From positions 1 through 6,184 of the forward strand of contig JAKAGJ010000153.1 in the NCBI GenBank assembly GCA_021815655.1: DNA of 6,184 nucleotides. The letters are read 5' to 3'. This document shows positions 1-5,521 of the stretch, one piece after another. A model generated the notes under the pieces. That model saw only the letters and a program-made list of their open reading frames with translations, was not told where the DNA came from and searched no databases. Numbering within the stretch: the stretch's first letter is position 1; each line of letters begins with the position of its first letter. This stretch comes from Deltaproteobacteria bacterium (GTDB lineage Bacteria; Desulfobacterota; Desulfarculia; Desulfarculales; Desulfarculaceae). The position numbers and the translations under genes are program-made.

Positions 1-352
1 CCGTCTGCAGGGTGTGGTTCTGGTTGTCCACCGGCCGCGACCGCACCTTGCCGTCCCAGGTCAGCAGGTGGTCGGGGCCGGAGAGCACCCCGGTTTCAAG
101 GCCGATCAGGGCGTTGGCGATCTTGAAGGTGGAGCAGGGCGAGAGGCGCATGGCGGCGCGCGCGGGCTTGTAACGCTCCACCTGGCCGCTGGGCAGTTCC
201 ATGACGACCATGGTGCCCTGATAGCCTTCGAAGAGACTGCTCAGGTCGTCCTTGTTGCGGTCCTGAAAATAGGTGTACACGGCCAGGAGCACGAAAAAGC
301 CCAGCAGCAAAAATTGCTGGTTGTTCTTCAGCAGGGACTTCTTGGGGGCCAC
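1..352 (-). CDS. Class D beta-lactamase/penicillin-binding-type serine protein, membrane-anchored (partial, C-terminus off the left edge)
   Basis: Read on the minus strand from a GTG at 352, the frame gives 117 codons before the window ends. Residues 1-13 are basic and polar (MAPKKSLLKNNQQ). Residues 14-29 form a hydrophobic segment (FLLLGFFVLLAVYTYF) with no obvious cleavage site, so a signal anchor exposing the domain to the periplasm is likely. The class D signature follows: SPCSTFKIANALIGLETG, with candidate nucleophile S74 and general-base lysine K77 (S-T-F-K), then L-T-W-D-G-K near residues 97-102. OXA-type enzymes have the same order (PASTFKI...GLETG...WDGK). The later SxV and KTG motifs lie outside the window, so hydrolytic activity cannot be judged. 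BlaR-type sensor domains share the STxK block, but this short N-terminus with one membrane segment does not look like a BlaR1 receptor. The frame is open upstream to a stop at 421-419 without an ATG, and the Shine-Dalgarno before the GTG is poor, so the start is uncertain. Confidence 0.85.
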   Translation of the reverse strand, partial: MAPKKSLLKNNQQFLLLGFFVLLAVYTYFQDRNKDDLSSLFEGYQGTMVVMELPSGQVERYKPARAAMRLSPCSTFKIANALIGLETGVLSGPDHLLTWDGKVRSRPVDNQNHTLQT

Positions 353-377
353 GGCGCTTATCCGCGCTAGGGGTTGA

Positions 378-404
378 GGCGCTGCCGGCGCCGCCGGAAG
401 CGCC
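378..404. repeat. GC-rich hairpin upstream of the beta-lactamase-like gene
   Basis: Arms 378-383 (GGCGCT) and 399-404 (AGCGCC) continue inward, across one G/A mismatch, into 385-389 (CCGGC) and 393-397 (GCCGG). This gives an 11-bp stem with a 3-base loop. No T-run follows on either strand. On the minus strand it lies just after the dsrAB terminator and 25 bases before the GTG of the beta-lactamase-like gene. It could be a leader structure of that gene or a second, weak termination or mRNA-end element. Function is not known. Confidence 0.4.
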
Positions 405-407
405 GGG

Positions 408-447
408 GCAAAATTACGCTACCCGGGACCGTCGGCCCCGGGTAGCG
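408..447 (-). terminator. Rho-independent terminator of dsrAB
   Basis: A perfect 11-bp inverted repeat, 417-427 (CGCTACCCGGG) and 437-447 (CCCGGGTAGCG), encloses a 9-base loop. On the minus strand it is followed by TAATTTTG, a short T-rich tract. It begins about 40 bases beyond the dsrB stop codon, which fits termination of the dsrAB transcript. The opposite orientation has no T-tract, so it acts on the minus strand. Confidence 0.8.
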
Positions 448-487
448 ATGGCATGTCTGGATCAGGGCTACCGATCCGGCCGGCGGC

Positions 488-1561
488 TTACCACTTGAAC
501 TGAGTGGAGGTCCGCCAGGTGGTGGCCGCGAAGCGGTAGTCGTCGATGTGGTGGTGGCTGAACTCCAGCCCGGTCTTCTCGAAGAAGCGCTCCCAGCCGA
601 TGCGCTCGGCCCACTCGCCCAAACGCTCGTAGCGGTTGGCGCCGGCCACGTAGGCTTCCACGATCTGCTTGATCAGCTTGACCGTGGTGGGCCAACGGGG
701 GGGCTCGTTGGGGATGAAGGGCACGGCCAGCTTGGAGAACTTGGGCATGGACTTGGAGTTGCTCACCTTGCCGCCCACCCACAGGGCGATGCCGTCGCCG
801 TCGGCGTCGGCCAGCGGCATGGCGGGGCACATGGTGTAGCAGTTGCCGCAGAACATGCAGCGGTCGGCGTTCACCGCCACGCTCTTGTTGTCATCCACCT
901 TGGCCGGCTTGATGGCGGCGGTGGGGCAAGCGGCGATGGTGGTGGGGATCTCGCACATCTTGTCGACGTGGGTGTGCTCGATCACCGGAGGCTTGCGGTG
1001 CACGCCCAGGATGGCGATGTCGGAGCAGTGCACGGCGCCGCACATGTTGAGGCAGCAGGCCAGCGAGATGCGAACCTGGGCCGGCATCTTGTGGGAGCCG
1101 AAGTACTCGAACAGCTCGTCCATGACCGCCTTCACGACGCCGGAGGCGTCGATGGCCGGGGTGTGGCAGTGCACCCACCCCTGGGTGTGGACGATGTTGG
1201 TGATGCAAGCGCCGGTGCCGCCGACGGGCAGGGAGCCGTGGGCCGCCAGGGCCTTCTTCAGGGGCTCCAGCTTGGCCTGGTCCACCACCAGGAACTCCAC
1301 GTTGTTACGCGTGGTGAACCGGAAGTGGCCGTCGCAGAACTGGTCGGCGATCTTGCAGATTTCCTCGACCATCATGGTGGTCATGAGGCGCGTGGCGCCG
1401 CAACGCACGCTCCAGATCTTGGCGCCGGACTCGGACACGTGCAGGAGCACACCGGGCTCCAGGATGTCGTGATAGAGCCACTTGCCGGCGTTCTCTTTGA
1501 TGACCTGGGGCCAGAACATATCGTATTTCGGCGGTCCAATATCAGTGAGTCGCTCTGCCAT
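488..1561 (-). CDS. dsrB: Dissimilatory sulfite reductase, beta subunit DsrB
   Basis: This is the beta subunit of the cytoplasmic alpha2beta2 siroheme enzyme that reduces sulfite with DsrC as co-substrate, the last step of sulfate respiration. The 357-residue product is close to the usual DsrB length (about 380 in Desulfovibrio). The siroheme-[4Fe-4S] region shows C119 in GTGAC and the block [15 protein letters not shown] with C169, C170, C174 and C179. The inserted ferredoxin domain carries C212 (ACPTAAI) and C235, C238, C241 and C245 ([14 protein letters not shown]). By analogy with known structures C212/C235/C238/C241 would bind its [4Fe-4S] cluster, an assignment made without alignment. 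The C-terminus ends in TQFKW, as is common in DsrB. An ATG preceded by AGGAGG (1576-1571) at 9-base spacing fixes the start. dsrA ends 24 bp upstream, so the two are co-transcribed. Positions 834-850 match the conserved stretch long used to survey dsrB genes. No dsrD follows; a terminator does. Confidence 0.98.
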   Translation of the reverse strand: MAERLTDIGPPKYDMFWPQVIKENAGKWLYHDILEPGVLLHVSESGAKIWSVRCGATRLMTTMMVEEICKIADQFCDGHFRFTTRNNVEFLVVDQAKLEPLKKALAAHGSLPVGGTGACITNIVHTQGWVHCHTPAIDASGVVKAVMDELFEYFGSHKMPAQVRISLACCLNMCGAVHCSDIAILGVHRKPPVIEHTHVDKMCEIPTTIAACPTAAIKPAKVDDNKSVAVNADRCMFCGNCYTMCPAMPLADADGDGIALWVGGKVSNSKSMPKFSKLAVPFIPNEPPRWPTTVKLIKQIVEAYVAGANRYERLGEWAERIGWERFFEKTGLEFSHHHIDDYRFAATTWRTSTQFKW

Positions 1562-1585
1562 GGATTGAATCCTCCTTTTCCCTGA

Positions 1586-2857
1586 CTAGCGAGCGTGACG
1601 CTTGCGGTAGTCTTCGATCTTGCGGTCAAAGCCGCCGGGCACCTCGTCCTCCTTGTAGAAGACGTAGGGGTTGGAGCGGGGCTCCTTGACCATGCGGGGA
1701 TCGGGCTCCAGGTCCACGGCTGCGATGAAGGTGCCCAGGCCCAGCCGCTGGATCGTCTCACCGATGCGCTCGCGGTTCTTGCCGTTCTCGTCCCACCACT
1801 CCCACATCTTCTCGACGAATTCCTTGAACTCCTCGTAGGGGGGCTCCATCTTGATGAAGGGGATGATGACCGAGCCCATCTGGGCGCCGTCGAGGATGGG
1901 GGCCTTGGCGCCCACCAGAATGCTGGCGCCGGTGTCGACGCCCGGACGCAGCGCGCGCGGCATCATGTTGATGCAGTGCATGCAGCGGGTGCATTCCTTG
2001 TTGTTGATGGACAGGGTCTTGCCGTCCCAGGCCATGCACTGGGTGGGGCACAGGTCCACCACGTCCTTCTGGATGTCCAGCTTGCAGTCCTGGCCGTGGG
2101 CGCCGCCGTTGGCCGCGTACTCGCCGGCGGCATAGGCCTTGACGGCGGCCGCGTCGATGCGGATGTCGTCACGCCAGGTGCCGATGATGGCGCAGTCGGA
2201 GCGGGCCAGGGAGGCCACGCAGCAGTTGGGGCAGCCGTCCACCTTGAACTTGAACTTGTAGGGCCAGGCCGGACGGTGCAGCTCATCCTGGTAGGACTGG
2301 GTCAGGTCGTAGCAGATGTCCTCGGAGTGGATGCAGGCGAACTCGCAACGGCTCTTGCCCAGGCAGGAAGAGGGGGTGCGCAGGGCCGAACCCGAGCCGC
2401 CCAGGTCCCAACCATTGGCGGTCAGCTCGGCGAAGATGGGCTCCAACTCGTCGGTGAAGGCGCCCAACAGAACCATGTCGCCGGTGGAGCCGTGCAGGTT
2501 GAGCATGCCCGAGCCGCGACGGTTCCAGATGTCCATGATCTTGCGAATGGCCTCGGTCGAGTAGTACTTGGCCGCCGGCTGGTTGACGCGCACGGTGTGG
2601 AAATGCTCGACGCCGGGGAAGAGCTCGGGCACGTCGGAGTAACGGCCGATGACGCCGCCGCCGTAACCCAGCACGCCCACGATGCCGCCATGCTTCCAGT
2701 GGCCCTCCTTGTCTTTGTAGGAGAGCTCGAGCTGGCCCAAAAGGTCGGCGCAAGCATCTTTACCGGTCTCAGCCATACGCTTGATGTCGGTAACGAAGCT
2801 AGGCCAAGGTCCCTTTTCCAGCTCGTCCAGCATCGGAGTTTGATGCTTTTTCGCCAT
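1586..2857 (-). CDS. dsrA: Dissimilatory sulfite reductase, alpha subunit DsrA
   Basis: This is the alpha subunit of dissimilatory sulfite reductase, partner of DsrB. Its 423 residues compare with about 437 in Desulfovibrio vulgaris. The N-terminal block [21 protein letters not shown] (residues 53-73) is the classical conserved DsrA region. The siroheme-cluster cysteines follow the family pattern Cx5C...Cx3C: C165, C171, C209 and C213. A ferredoxin domain follows with C270 (LCPTQC) and C289, C292 and C295 ([14 protein letters not shown]). A methionine sits where a classical ferredoxin would have a fourth cysteine, which is normal for DsrA. The C-terminal part ([17 protein letters not shown]) is also typical. 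An ATG preceded by GGAGGT (2871-2866) at 8-base spacing sets the start. It is the first gene of the dsrAB unit, driven by a consensus promoter about 240 bp upstream and preceded by a structured leader. No frameshift or missing ligand is visible. Confidence 0.98.
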   Translation of the reverse strand: MAKKHQTPMLDELEKGPWPSFVTDIKRMAETGKDACADLLGQLELSYKDKEGHWKHGGIVGVLGYGGGVIGRYSDVPELFPGVEHFHTVRVNQPAAKYYSTEAIRKIMDIWNRRGSGMLNLHGSTGDMVLLGAFTDELEPIFAELTANGWDLGGSGSALRTPSSCLGKSRCEFACIHSEDICYDLTQSYQDELHRPAWPYKFKFKVDGCPNCCVASLARSDCAIIGTWRDDIRIDAAAVKAYAAGEYAANGGAHGQDCKLDIQKDVVDLCPTQCMAWDGKTLSINNKECTRCMHCINMMPRALRPGVDTGASILVGAKAPILDGAQMGSVIIPFIKMEPPYEEFKEFVEKMWEWWDENGKNRERIGETIQRLGLGTFIAAVDLEPDPRMVKEPRSNPYVFYKEDEVPGGFDRKIEDYRKRHAR

Positions 2858-2873
2858 GGAATAGTACCTCCGC

Positions 2874-2966
2874 TAAGTGTTGCTATGGGACAAACGTTTC
2901 TATGGTGACGGCTGAACCTTGGGCCGCGCTGAAAATCGACGTCACCGCCCAAGACCCGGACACTTA
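2874..2966 (-). promoter_or_regulatory. Candidate structured leader RNA of dsrAB (nested and crossing inverted repeats)
   Basis: Three perfect 7-base inverted repeats lie within 93 bases just ahead of dsrA. P1 pairs 2960-2966 (ACACTTA) with 2874-2880 (TAAGTGT) and encloses the others. P2 pairs 2940-2946 (CGTCACC) with 2904-2910 (GGTGACG). P3 pairs 2947-2953 (GCCCAAG) with 2918-2924 (CTTGGGC). The 5' arms of P3 and P2 touch in the mRNA and the two helices cross, so they would form either a pseudoknot or mutually exclusive alternatives. The P1 3' arm ends two bases before GGAGGT of dsrA, so folding could affect ribosome access. No known riboswitch class is recognised. Conservation has not been checked, and each helix alone is short enough to occur by chance. 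Confidence 0.35.
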
Positions 2967-3046
2967 CCCCTCTTAAGCGTCTCGCCGCCCTCGGCGCCGA
3001 TGGTCCCCGCGCCTTGAACGGTGCCCGCCCCTAGAGGCTAAAATGC

Positions 3047-3106
3047 CGTGATTCCTATAGGGAACAGACAAACCCCCTTGTTCACAATGTTCGTGATTAT
3101 AGGAAC
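3047..3106 (-). promoter_or_regulatory. Repeated motif and imperfect palindrome at the dsrAB promoter (candidate operator)
   Basis: The motif CGTGATTATAGGAAC (3092-3106), which contains the -10 box, recurs as CGTGATTCCTATAGGGAAC (3047-3065). The copies differ only by a CCT insertion and one extra G. Their centres are about 43 bp apart, close to four helical turns. The downstream copy has no matching -35, so it looks like a protein-binding site rather than a second promoter. Between and over the first copy, 3082-3096 (TCACAATGTTCGTGA) is an imperfect palindrome covering the expected transcription start. Its half-sites point the opposite way from CRP/FNR or HcpR sites, so no regulator is named. 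Confidence 0.35.
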
Positions 3107-3124
3107 CACCTCATGCCCTGTCAA
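3096..3124 (-). promoter_or_regulatory. Consensus sigma-70 promoter of dsrAB
   Basis: On the minus strand TTGACA (3124-3119) is followed by exactly 17 bases and TATAAT (3101-3096), a full match to both sigma-70 hexamers at optimal spacing. Transcription should start near 3089, leaving a leader of about 230 nt before the dsrA ATG at 2857. Such a perfect promoter fits strong expression of a respiratory enzyme that sulfate reducers make in large amounts. Confidence 0.8.
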
Positions 3125-3143
3125 CAAAAAACGACGCCTCCTA

Positions 3144-3172
3144 TTGCCCTAATCCCTTTGAATGGTTAACAT
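3144..3172 (+). promoter_or_regulatory. Possible promoter of the 89-residue gene
   Basis: TTGCCC (3144-3149), 17 bases and TAACAT (3167-3172) match four of six consensus positions in each hexamer. A start near 3179 would leave a leader of about 24 nt containing the Shine-Dalgarno AGAGGG (3189-3194). The match is weak and the call rests mainly on position. It would put two divergent promoters about 20 bp apart, so a regulator there could affect both. Confidence 0.3.
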
Positions 3173-3202
3173 CCAACCGCTGGACCTCAGAGGGATTGCA
3201 CA

Positions 3203-3472
3203 ATGATCAACGAAAAAGACGCGTCCATTCCCCACAGCTACGATAGGCTATTAAAGCGCATCGCGGCCCAGGGAGTGGCCCCCTGGATCGAGGGCAAGGT
3301 CAAGGGTCCGGACCGTGACGGTCTGATCTTCTTGTGCAAATTTGGCTTTTTTACCGGGATATTGACCAAGGCAGAGATCGGGGAGTTCCTGCGCGCCGAC
3401 CGCCGGGAGCTCAAATCCCTGGTGCGCGGCTGGTACGACGACCACCGGGCCAAGGGCTGCGGCACCTGCTGA
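3203..3472 (+). CDS. Small protein of unknown function with C-terminal CxxC, divergent from dsrAB
   Basis: I do not recognise this 89-residue protein. It begins MINEKDASIPHSYDRLLKRI and is predicted soluble, with a charged helical N-terminus. A short hydrophobic stretch at about residues 40-53 (GLIFLCKFGFFTGI) is too short and polar to be a convincing membrane span. A helical, charged part follows (TKAEIGEFLRADRRELKSLVRGWYDDH), and the last residues are KGCGTC. It has three cysteines: C45, and C86 and C89, which form a CxxC at the very C-terminus. Such a tail could bind a metal or act as a redox pair, which is inference. It is not DsrD (no similarity to the DsrD winged-helix sequence) and not DsrC (no CxnC arm of that type). 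The ATG has AGAGGG at 8-base spacing. Its start faces the dsrAB promoter, so shared regulation is possible. Length, start signal and codon pattern support a real gene. Confidence 0.7.
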   Translation: MINEKDASIPHSYDRLLKRIAAQGVAPWIEGKVKGPDRDGLIFLCKFGFFTGILTKAEIGEFLRADRRELKSLVRGWYDDHRAKGCGTC

Positions 3473-3498
3473 GCCGGCCGTGGTGAGGTAGGCGCCCA

Positions 3499-3530
3499 GG
3501 GACCTGGCGGGGCCACACCCCGCCAGGCCC
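3499..3530. terminator. Hairpin between convergent genes, possible bidirectional terminator
   Basis: Arms 3503-3512 (CCTGGCGGGG) and 3518-3527 (CCCCGCCAGG) form a perfect 10-bp stem with loop CCACA. Three more G-C pairs (3499-3501 with 3528-3530) extend it past a single bulged A. It sits 27 bases after the 89-residue gene and 9 bases after the SYLF gene, which converge here. No T-run follows in either direction, so it may act with Rho, or only stabilise the mRNA ends. Confidence 0.5.
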
Positions 3531-3538
3531 GGAAAACA

Positions 3539-4234
3539 TCAGCGCGCGAAGCGCTCCATGGTCTGCATCAAGGTCTGGGCCGCCGCCGGCGGCGTGGCCT
3601 TGCCTCCCTGGAGCACCTCGCGCACCTTGAGGGTCTGGCCATAGAACCTGCCGGTGGTCTTGGCGTCGAACTCGATGCCGCCGCCCTCCAGGGACAGGCC
3701 GGCGAACAGGCCCTTGGTGCGCGAGTAGGAATAGGCGTCGGCGTAACCGCTGGCGCCGGAGATGCTGGCCTCGCCGCGCCGTCCCACCGGACCCACGGCC
3801 ACGCCCACGTCGGCGCCGAAGCGAATCTTGTTGTTGAGCAGGCCGTCCAGGCCGCGCTGCTTCATGATTACCAGCACCACGTCGGCGGCCTGGGCGCCCA
3901 GTTGCAACCCGAAGCTCACCCCGCCCATGGTGAAGAAGGCCGGCGGGCCCCAGGTCCCGTCGCCGCGGCGAGCCATGACCACGCCCGTGCCGTACTGTCC
4001 GCCCACCAGGAAACCGGCCTTCACCATGTCAGGGAAGATGGCCACCGCCTTGGCCTTTTCCAGCAAATCCTGGGGTATGGAGGAGTCTTCCGAGGACATG
4101 ACCTCTTCCACCACCACCTGGGCCGCCTTGACCTTGGTGGTGGCCTCGGCCTTGCTGTCGGCCTGGGCCGGGGTCAATGCCGCCAGGACCCACACCCCGG
4201 CCAGGGCGCCTATGAGCCATAAACGTCTACGCAT
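3539..4234 (-). CDS. Secreted SYLF/Ysc84-domain lipid-binding protein
   Basis: The 231-residue product starts with a classical signal peptide: MRRR, a hydrophobic core (about residues 5-20) and a likely cut after AQA at residue 25. The rest is a SYLF domain of the Ysc84 type. Recognisable parts are AIFPDMVKAGFLVGGQYGTGVV (65-86), WGPPAFFTMGGVSFGLQLGAQAADVVLVI (95-123), ADVGVAVGPVG (141-151) and SYSRTKGLFAGLSLEG (169-184). SYLF domains bind phospholipids in eukaryotes. The bacterial members are periplasmic and mostly uncharacterised, so a cell-envelope role is inferred. The ATG at 4234 was chosen over upstream codons because GGAGGG (4245-4240) sits 5 bases before it and the signal peptide starts there. 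Its start overlaps the end of the TPR gene by 8 bp, which suggests translational coupling. The hairpin at 3499-3530 follows its stop. Confidence 0.92.
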   Translation of the reverse strand: MRRRLWLIGALAGVWVLAALTPAQADSKAEATTKVKAAQVVVEEVMSSEDSSIPQDLLEKAKAVAIFPDMVKAGFLVGGQYGTGVVMARRGDGTWGPPAFFTMGGVSFGLQLGAQAADVVLVIMKQRGLDGLLNNKIRFGADVGVAVGPVGRRGEASISGASGYADAYSYSRTKGLFAGLSLEGGGIEFDAKTTGRFYGQTLKVREVLQGGKATPPAAAQTLMQTMERFAR

Positions 4235-4988
4235 CTCTTCCCTCCAGTGTTTCCGGTGATGGCGAGGGCTGGGCGGCCCGCAGGCGCGCCATCTCCTGCT
4301 CCACCTGAGAGGCCAAGGTCGCCTGCCCCAGTTCCGTGAAGGCCCGCTGAGCCTGCTCCAGGTTCTTGAGCGCCACGCCGGTGCGGCCGGTCTGAGCCTG
4401 CATGCTGCCCGCGCCCACCAGGGCCAAGGCCACCCGTTGCAGATCGCCCAGTTCCTGGGCCGCTTGTCCCATGGCCAGGTAGACCTCCAAGGCATCTTCG
4501 TAGCGGCCCATCTGGCGATAAAGCGGGGCCAGGTACTGGCGCAAGAGCACCGCGGCCACCTGGTCGCCGTGGCCGGCGGTCAGGGCCAGGGCCTGCTCCA
4601 GGGCCGGGGCCGCCTGATCCGGGCTGCCCCCGACGGCCAGGGCCTGGGCCAGGCCCTCCAGGGCGCTCACCTGTCCGGCGATGTCCTGCTGGCTCTGGTA
4701 CACCTCCAGGGCCTGGCGGTACTTGGCCGCCGCCTGGACGGGTTGCCCCAGTAATAGCTCCATCTGCCCCTGGCGCAGGCTGACATGGGCGCGGCCCAGG
4801 TCGTTGTCCAACCGGCGACAGTAGTAATAGGCCTCCTCCAGGGGTTCGGCGGCCATCTCGGCCTTGCCCCGCTCCAGATAGGCCATCGCCACCTTGAGCA
4901 GGGCGTTGGCCACGCCCTCGTCGCTGTCCAGTTCGCGCATGTTTTCCAACTGGTCCAAGGCCTCGTTGAGATCGATCTTCAAATGCAT
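4227..4988 (-). CDS. Tetratricopeptide-repeat (TPR) protein
   Basis: The 253-residue product has no signal peptide or membrane segment and is almost entirely helical, so it is probably cytoplasmic. It contains about five repeats of roughly 40 residues with TPR character. Examples are GRAHVSLRQGQMELLLGQPVQAAAKYRQALEVY (65-97), a repeat ending AAPALEQALAL (126-136), QYLAPLYRQMGRYEDALEVYLAMGQ (151-175) and GRTGVALKNLEQAQRAFTELG (201-221). The tail is low-complexity (PSPSPETLEGRDA). TPRs act as protein-binding scaffolds; the partner is unknown. The start is ambiguous. The ATG at 4988 has GGAGG only 1 base upstream, whereas a TTG two codons later (4982) has the same GGAGG at an ideal 7 bases, giving a product starting at KIDLNEALDQ. 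The gene follows yjbQ by 47 bp and overlaps the SYLF gene by 8 bp. The reading frame is open far upstream within yjbQ, but that extension is the out-of-frame shadow of yjbQ. Confidence 0.88.
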   Translation of the reverse strand: MHLKIDLNEALDQLENMRELDSDEGVANALLKVAMAYLERGKAEMAAEPLEEAYYYCRRLDNDLGRAHVSLRQGQMELLLGQPVQAAAKYRQALEVYQSQQDIAGQVSALEGLAQALAVGGSPDQAAPALEQALALTAGHGDQVAAVLLRQYLAPLYRQMGRYEDALEVYLAMGQAAQELGDLQRVALALVGAGSMQAQTGRTGVALKNLEQAQRAFTELGQATLASQVEQEMARLRAAQPSPSPETLEGRDA

Positions 4989-4994
4989 GCCTCC
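4982..4994 (-). promoter_or_regulatory. Shine-Dalgarno that questions the TPR gene start
   Basis: GGAGG (4994-4990) is followed by C and then ATG (4988-4986), too close for normal initiation at that ATG. The in-frame TTG at 4982-4980 lies 7 bases from GGAGG. The spacing favours TTG, while codon preference favours ATG. Confidence 0.45.
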
Positions 4995-5035
4995 ACGGAC
5001 CCCGCCCGCCGTCGCGGGCCGGGCCGTCCCCCGGT

Positions 5036-5431
5036 CTAGGCCGGGCTTACGTCCACCAGCACCCGCCGCCGGCGAGGGCCGTCGAACTCCATGAAAAATA
5101 TGCCCTGCCAGGTGCCCAGGGCCAAACGGCCGCCGCTCACCGGCACCTGCACGCTGGAGCCCACCAATATGGATTTGACATGGGCCGCGGAATTGCCCTC
5201 GGCATGGCGATAGCCGCCCTGCCAGGGCACCAGGCGCTCCAGGGTCATCAGCACGTCGGCCATGACGTCCGGGTCGGCGGCCTCGTTGATGGCCACCCCG
5301 GCCGTGGTGTGGGGCACGTACACCCGGCACCAGCCCTGGCCCTCCCCGGCGGCGGCCACCACCTGGGCCACCTGGCCGGTGATGTTAAGGGCCTGGCCGC
5401 GGCCGTGGGTGTTTATCTCCAAGCTCTGCAT
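5036..5431 (-). CDS. yjbQ: YjbQ-family protein (UPF0047; secondary thiamine-phosphate synthase type)
   Basis: The 131-residue product has the length and the full motif set of the YjbQ/UPF0047 family. These are VPHTTAGVAINE (39-50, with H41 and E50), D53 and D55 in ADPD, GYRHAEGNSAAHVKS (73-87, with H76, E78 and H84), LGTWQGIFFMEFDGPR (105-120) and a C-terminal beta-strand. The conserved histidines and acidic residues probably line a metal-binding pocket of the trimeric enzyme. Family members were reported to have weak thiamine-phosphate synthase activity, and their main physiological role is uncertain. The ATG at 5431 has GGAG (5441-5438) at 6-base spacing. It is the first gene of a probable operon with the TPR and SYLF genes and is divergent from the MBL-fold gene. 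I see no clear sigma-70 promoter for it in the 90-bp gap. Confidence 0.93.
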   Translation of the reverse strand: MQSLEINTHGRGQALNITGQVAQVVAAAGEGQGWCRVYVPHTTAGVAINEAADPDVMADVLMTLERLVPWQGGYRHAEGNSAAHVKSILVGSSVQVPVSGGRLALGTWQGIFFMEFDGPRRRRVLVDVSPA

Positions 5432-5489
5432 GACCTACTCCGGACAAGGCGCACAAGAGATTGACAGGCCGGGGCCAGGGCTCCAGACT

Positions 5490-5498
5490 TGGTAAAAT
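5490..5498 (+). promoter_or_regulatory. Possible extended -10 promoter of the MBL-fold gene
   Basis: TGGTAAAAT (5490-5498) fits an extended -10 element (TGN followed by TAAAAT, five of six consensus positions). A start near 5505 would leave a short leader containing AGGAG (5512-5516) just before the ATG at 5522. A TTGACA at 5461-5466 lies 26 bp upstream, too far to serve as its -35, and no other good -35 is seen. Confidence 0.4.
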
Positions 5499-5521
5499 GA
5501 TAGCAGACAATAGGAGCCGAA

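Noticed and set aside
14..370. Plus-strand open frame of 118 codons at the left edge
   Set aside because: It is the antisense of the class D beta-lactamase-like gene, whose minus-strand reading shows the S-T-F-K block.
548..2908. Long plus-strand open frames (345 and 437 codons) opposite dsrB and dsrA
   Set aside because: They are antisense shadows caused by GC-rich codon bias; they are dominated by G, A, V, L, H and D runs without any family motif, while the minus strand encodes clear DsrA and DsrB.
3203..3472. The 89-residue gene as a displaced dsrD or dsrC
   Set aside because: It lacks the DsrD winged-helix sequence pattern and the conserved DsrC C-terminal arm with its two spaced cysteines.
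3470..3530. UGA after the terminal CGTC read as selenocysteine, with the hairpin at 3499-3530 as a SECIS
   Set aside because: The hairpin starts 27 bases past the UGA, farther than usual for a bacterial SECIS, the read-through product would run into sequence antisense to the SYLF gene, and the hairpin is better explained as a convergent-gene terminator.
4235..4495. N-terminal extension of the SYLF gene frame (87 extra codons)
   Set aside because: It lies inside the TPR coding region in another frame, is rich in R, W and P, and would bury the clear signal peptide starting at 4234.
5004..5019. Small hairpin GCCCGC/GCGGGC between yjbQ and the TPR gene
   Set aside because: A 6-bp all-GC stem with no T-run is expected often in DNA of this composition and does not support a terminator.
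4989..5330. N-terminal extension of the TPR gene frame into yjbQ (114 extra codons)
   Set aside because: It overlaps yjbQ in another frame, has the composition of a shadow frame, and the TPR region begins right after the Shine-Dalgarno at 4994-4990.
5461..5498. TTGACA at 5461-5466 paired with TAAAAT at 5493-5498 as one promoter
   Set aside because: The spacer is 26 bp, far from 16-18; TAAAAT is better explained as an extended -10 element.
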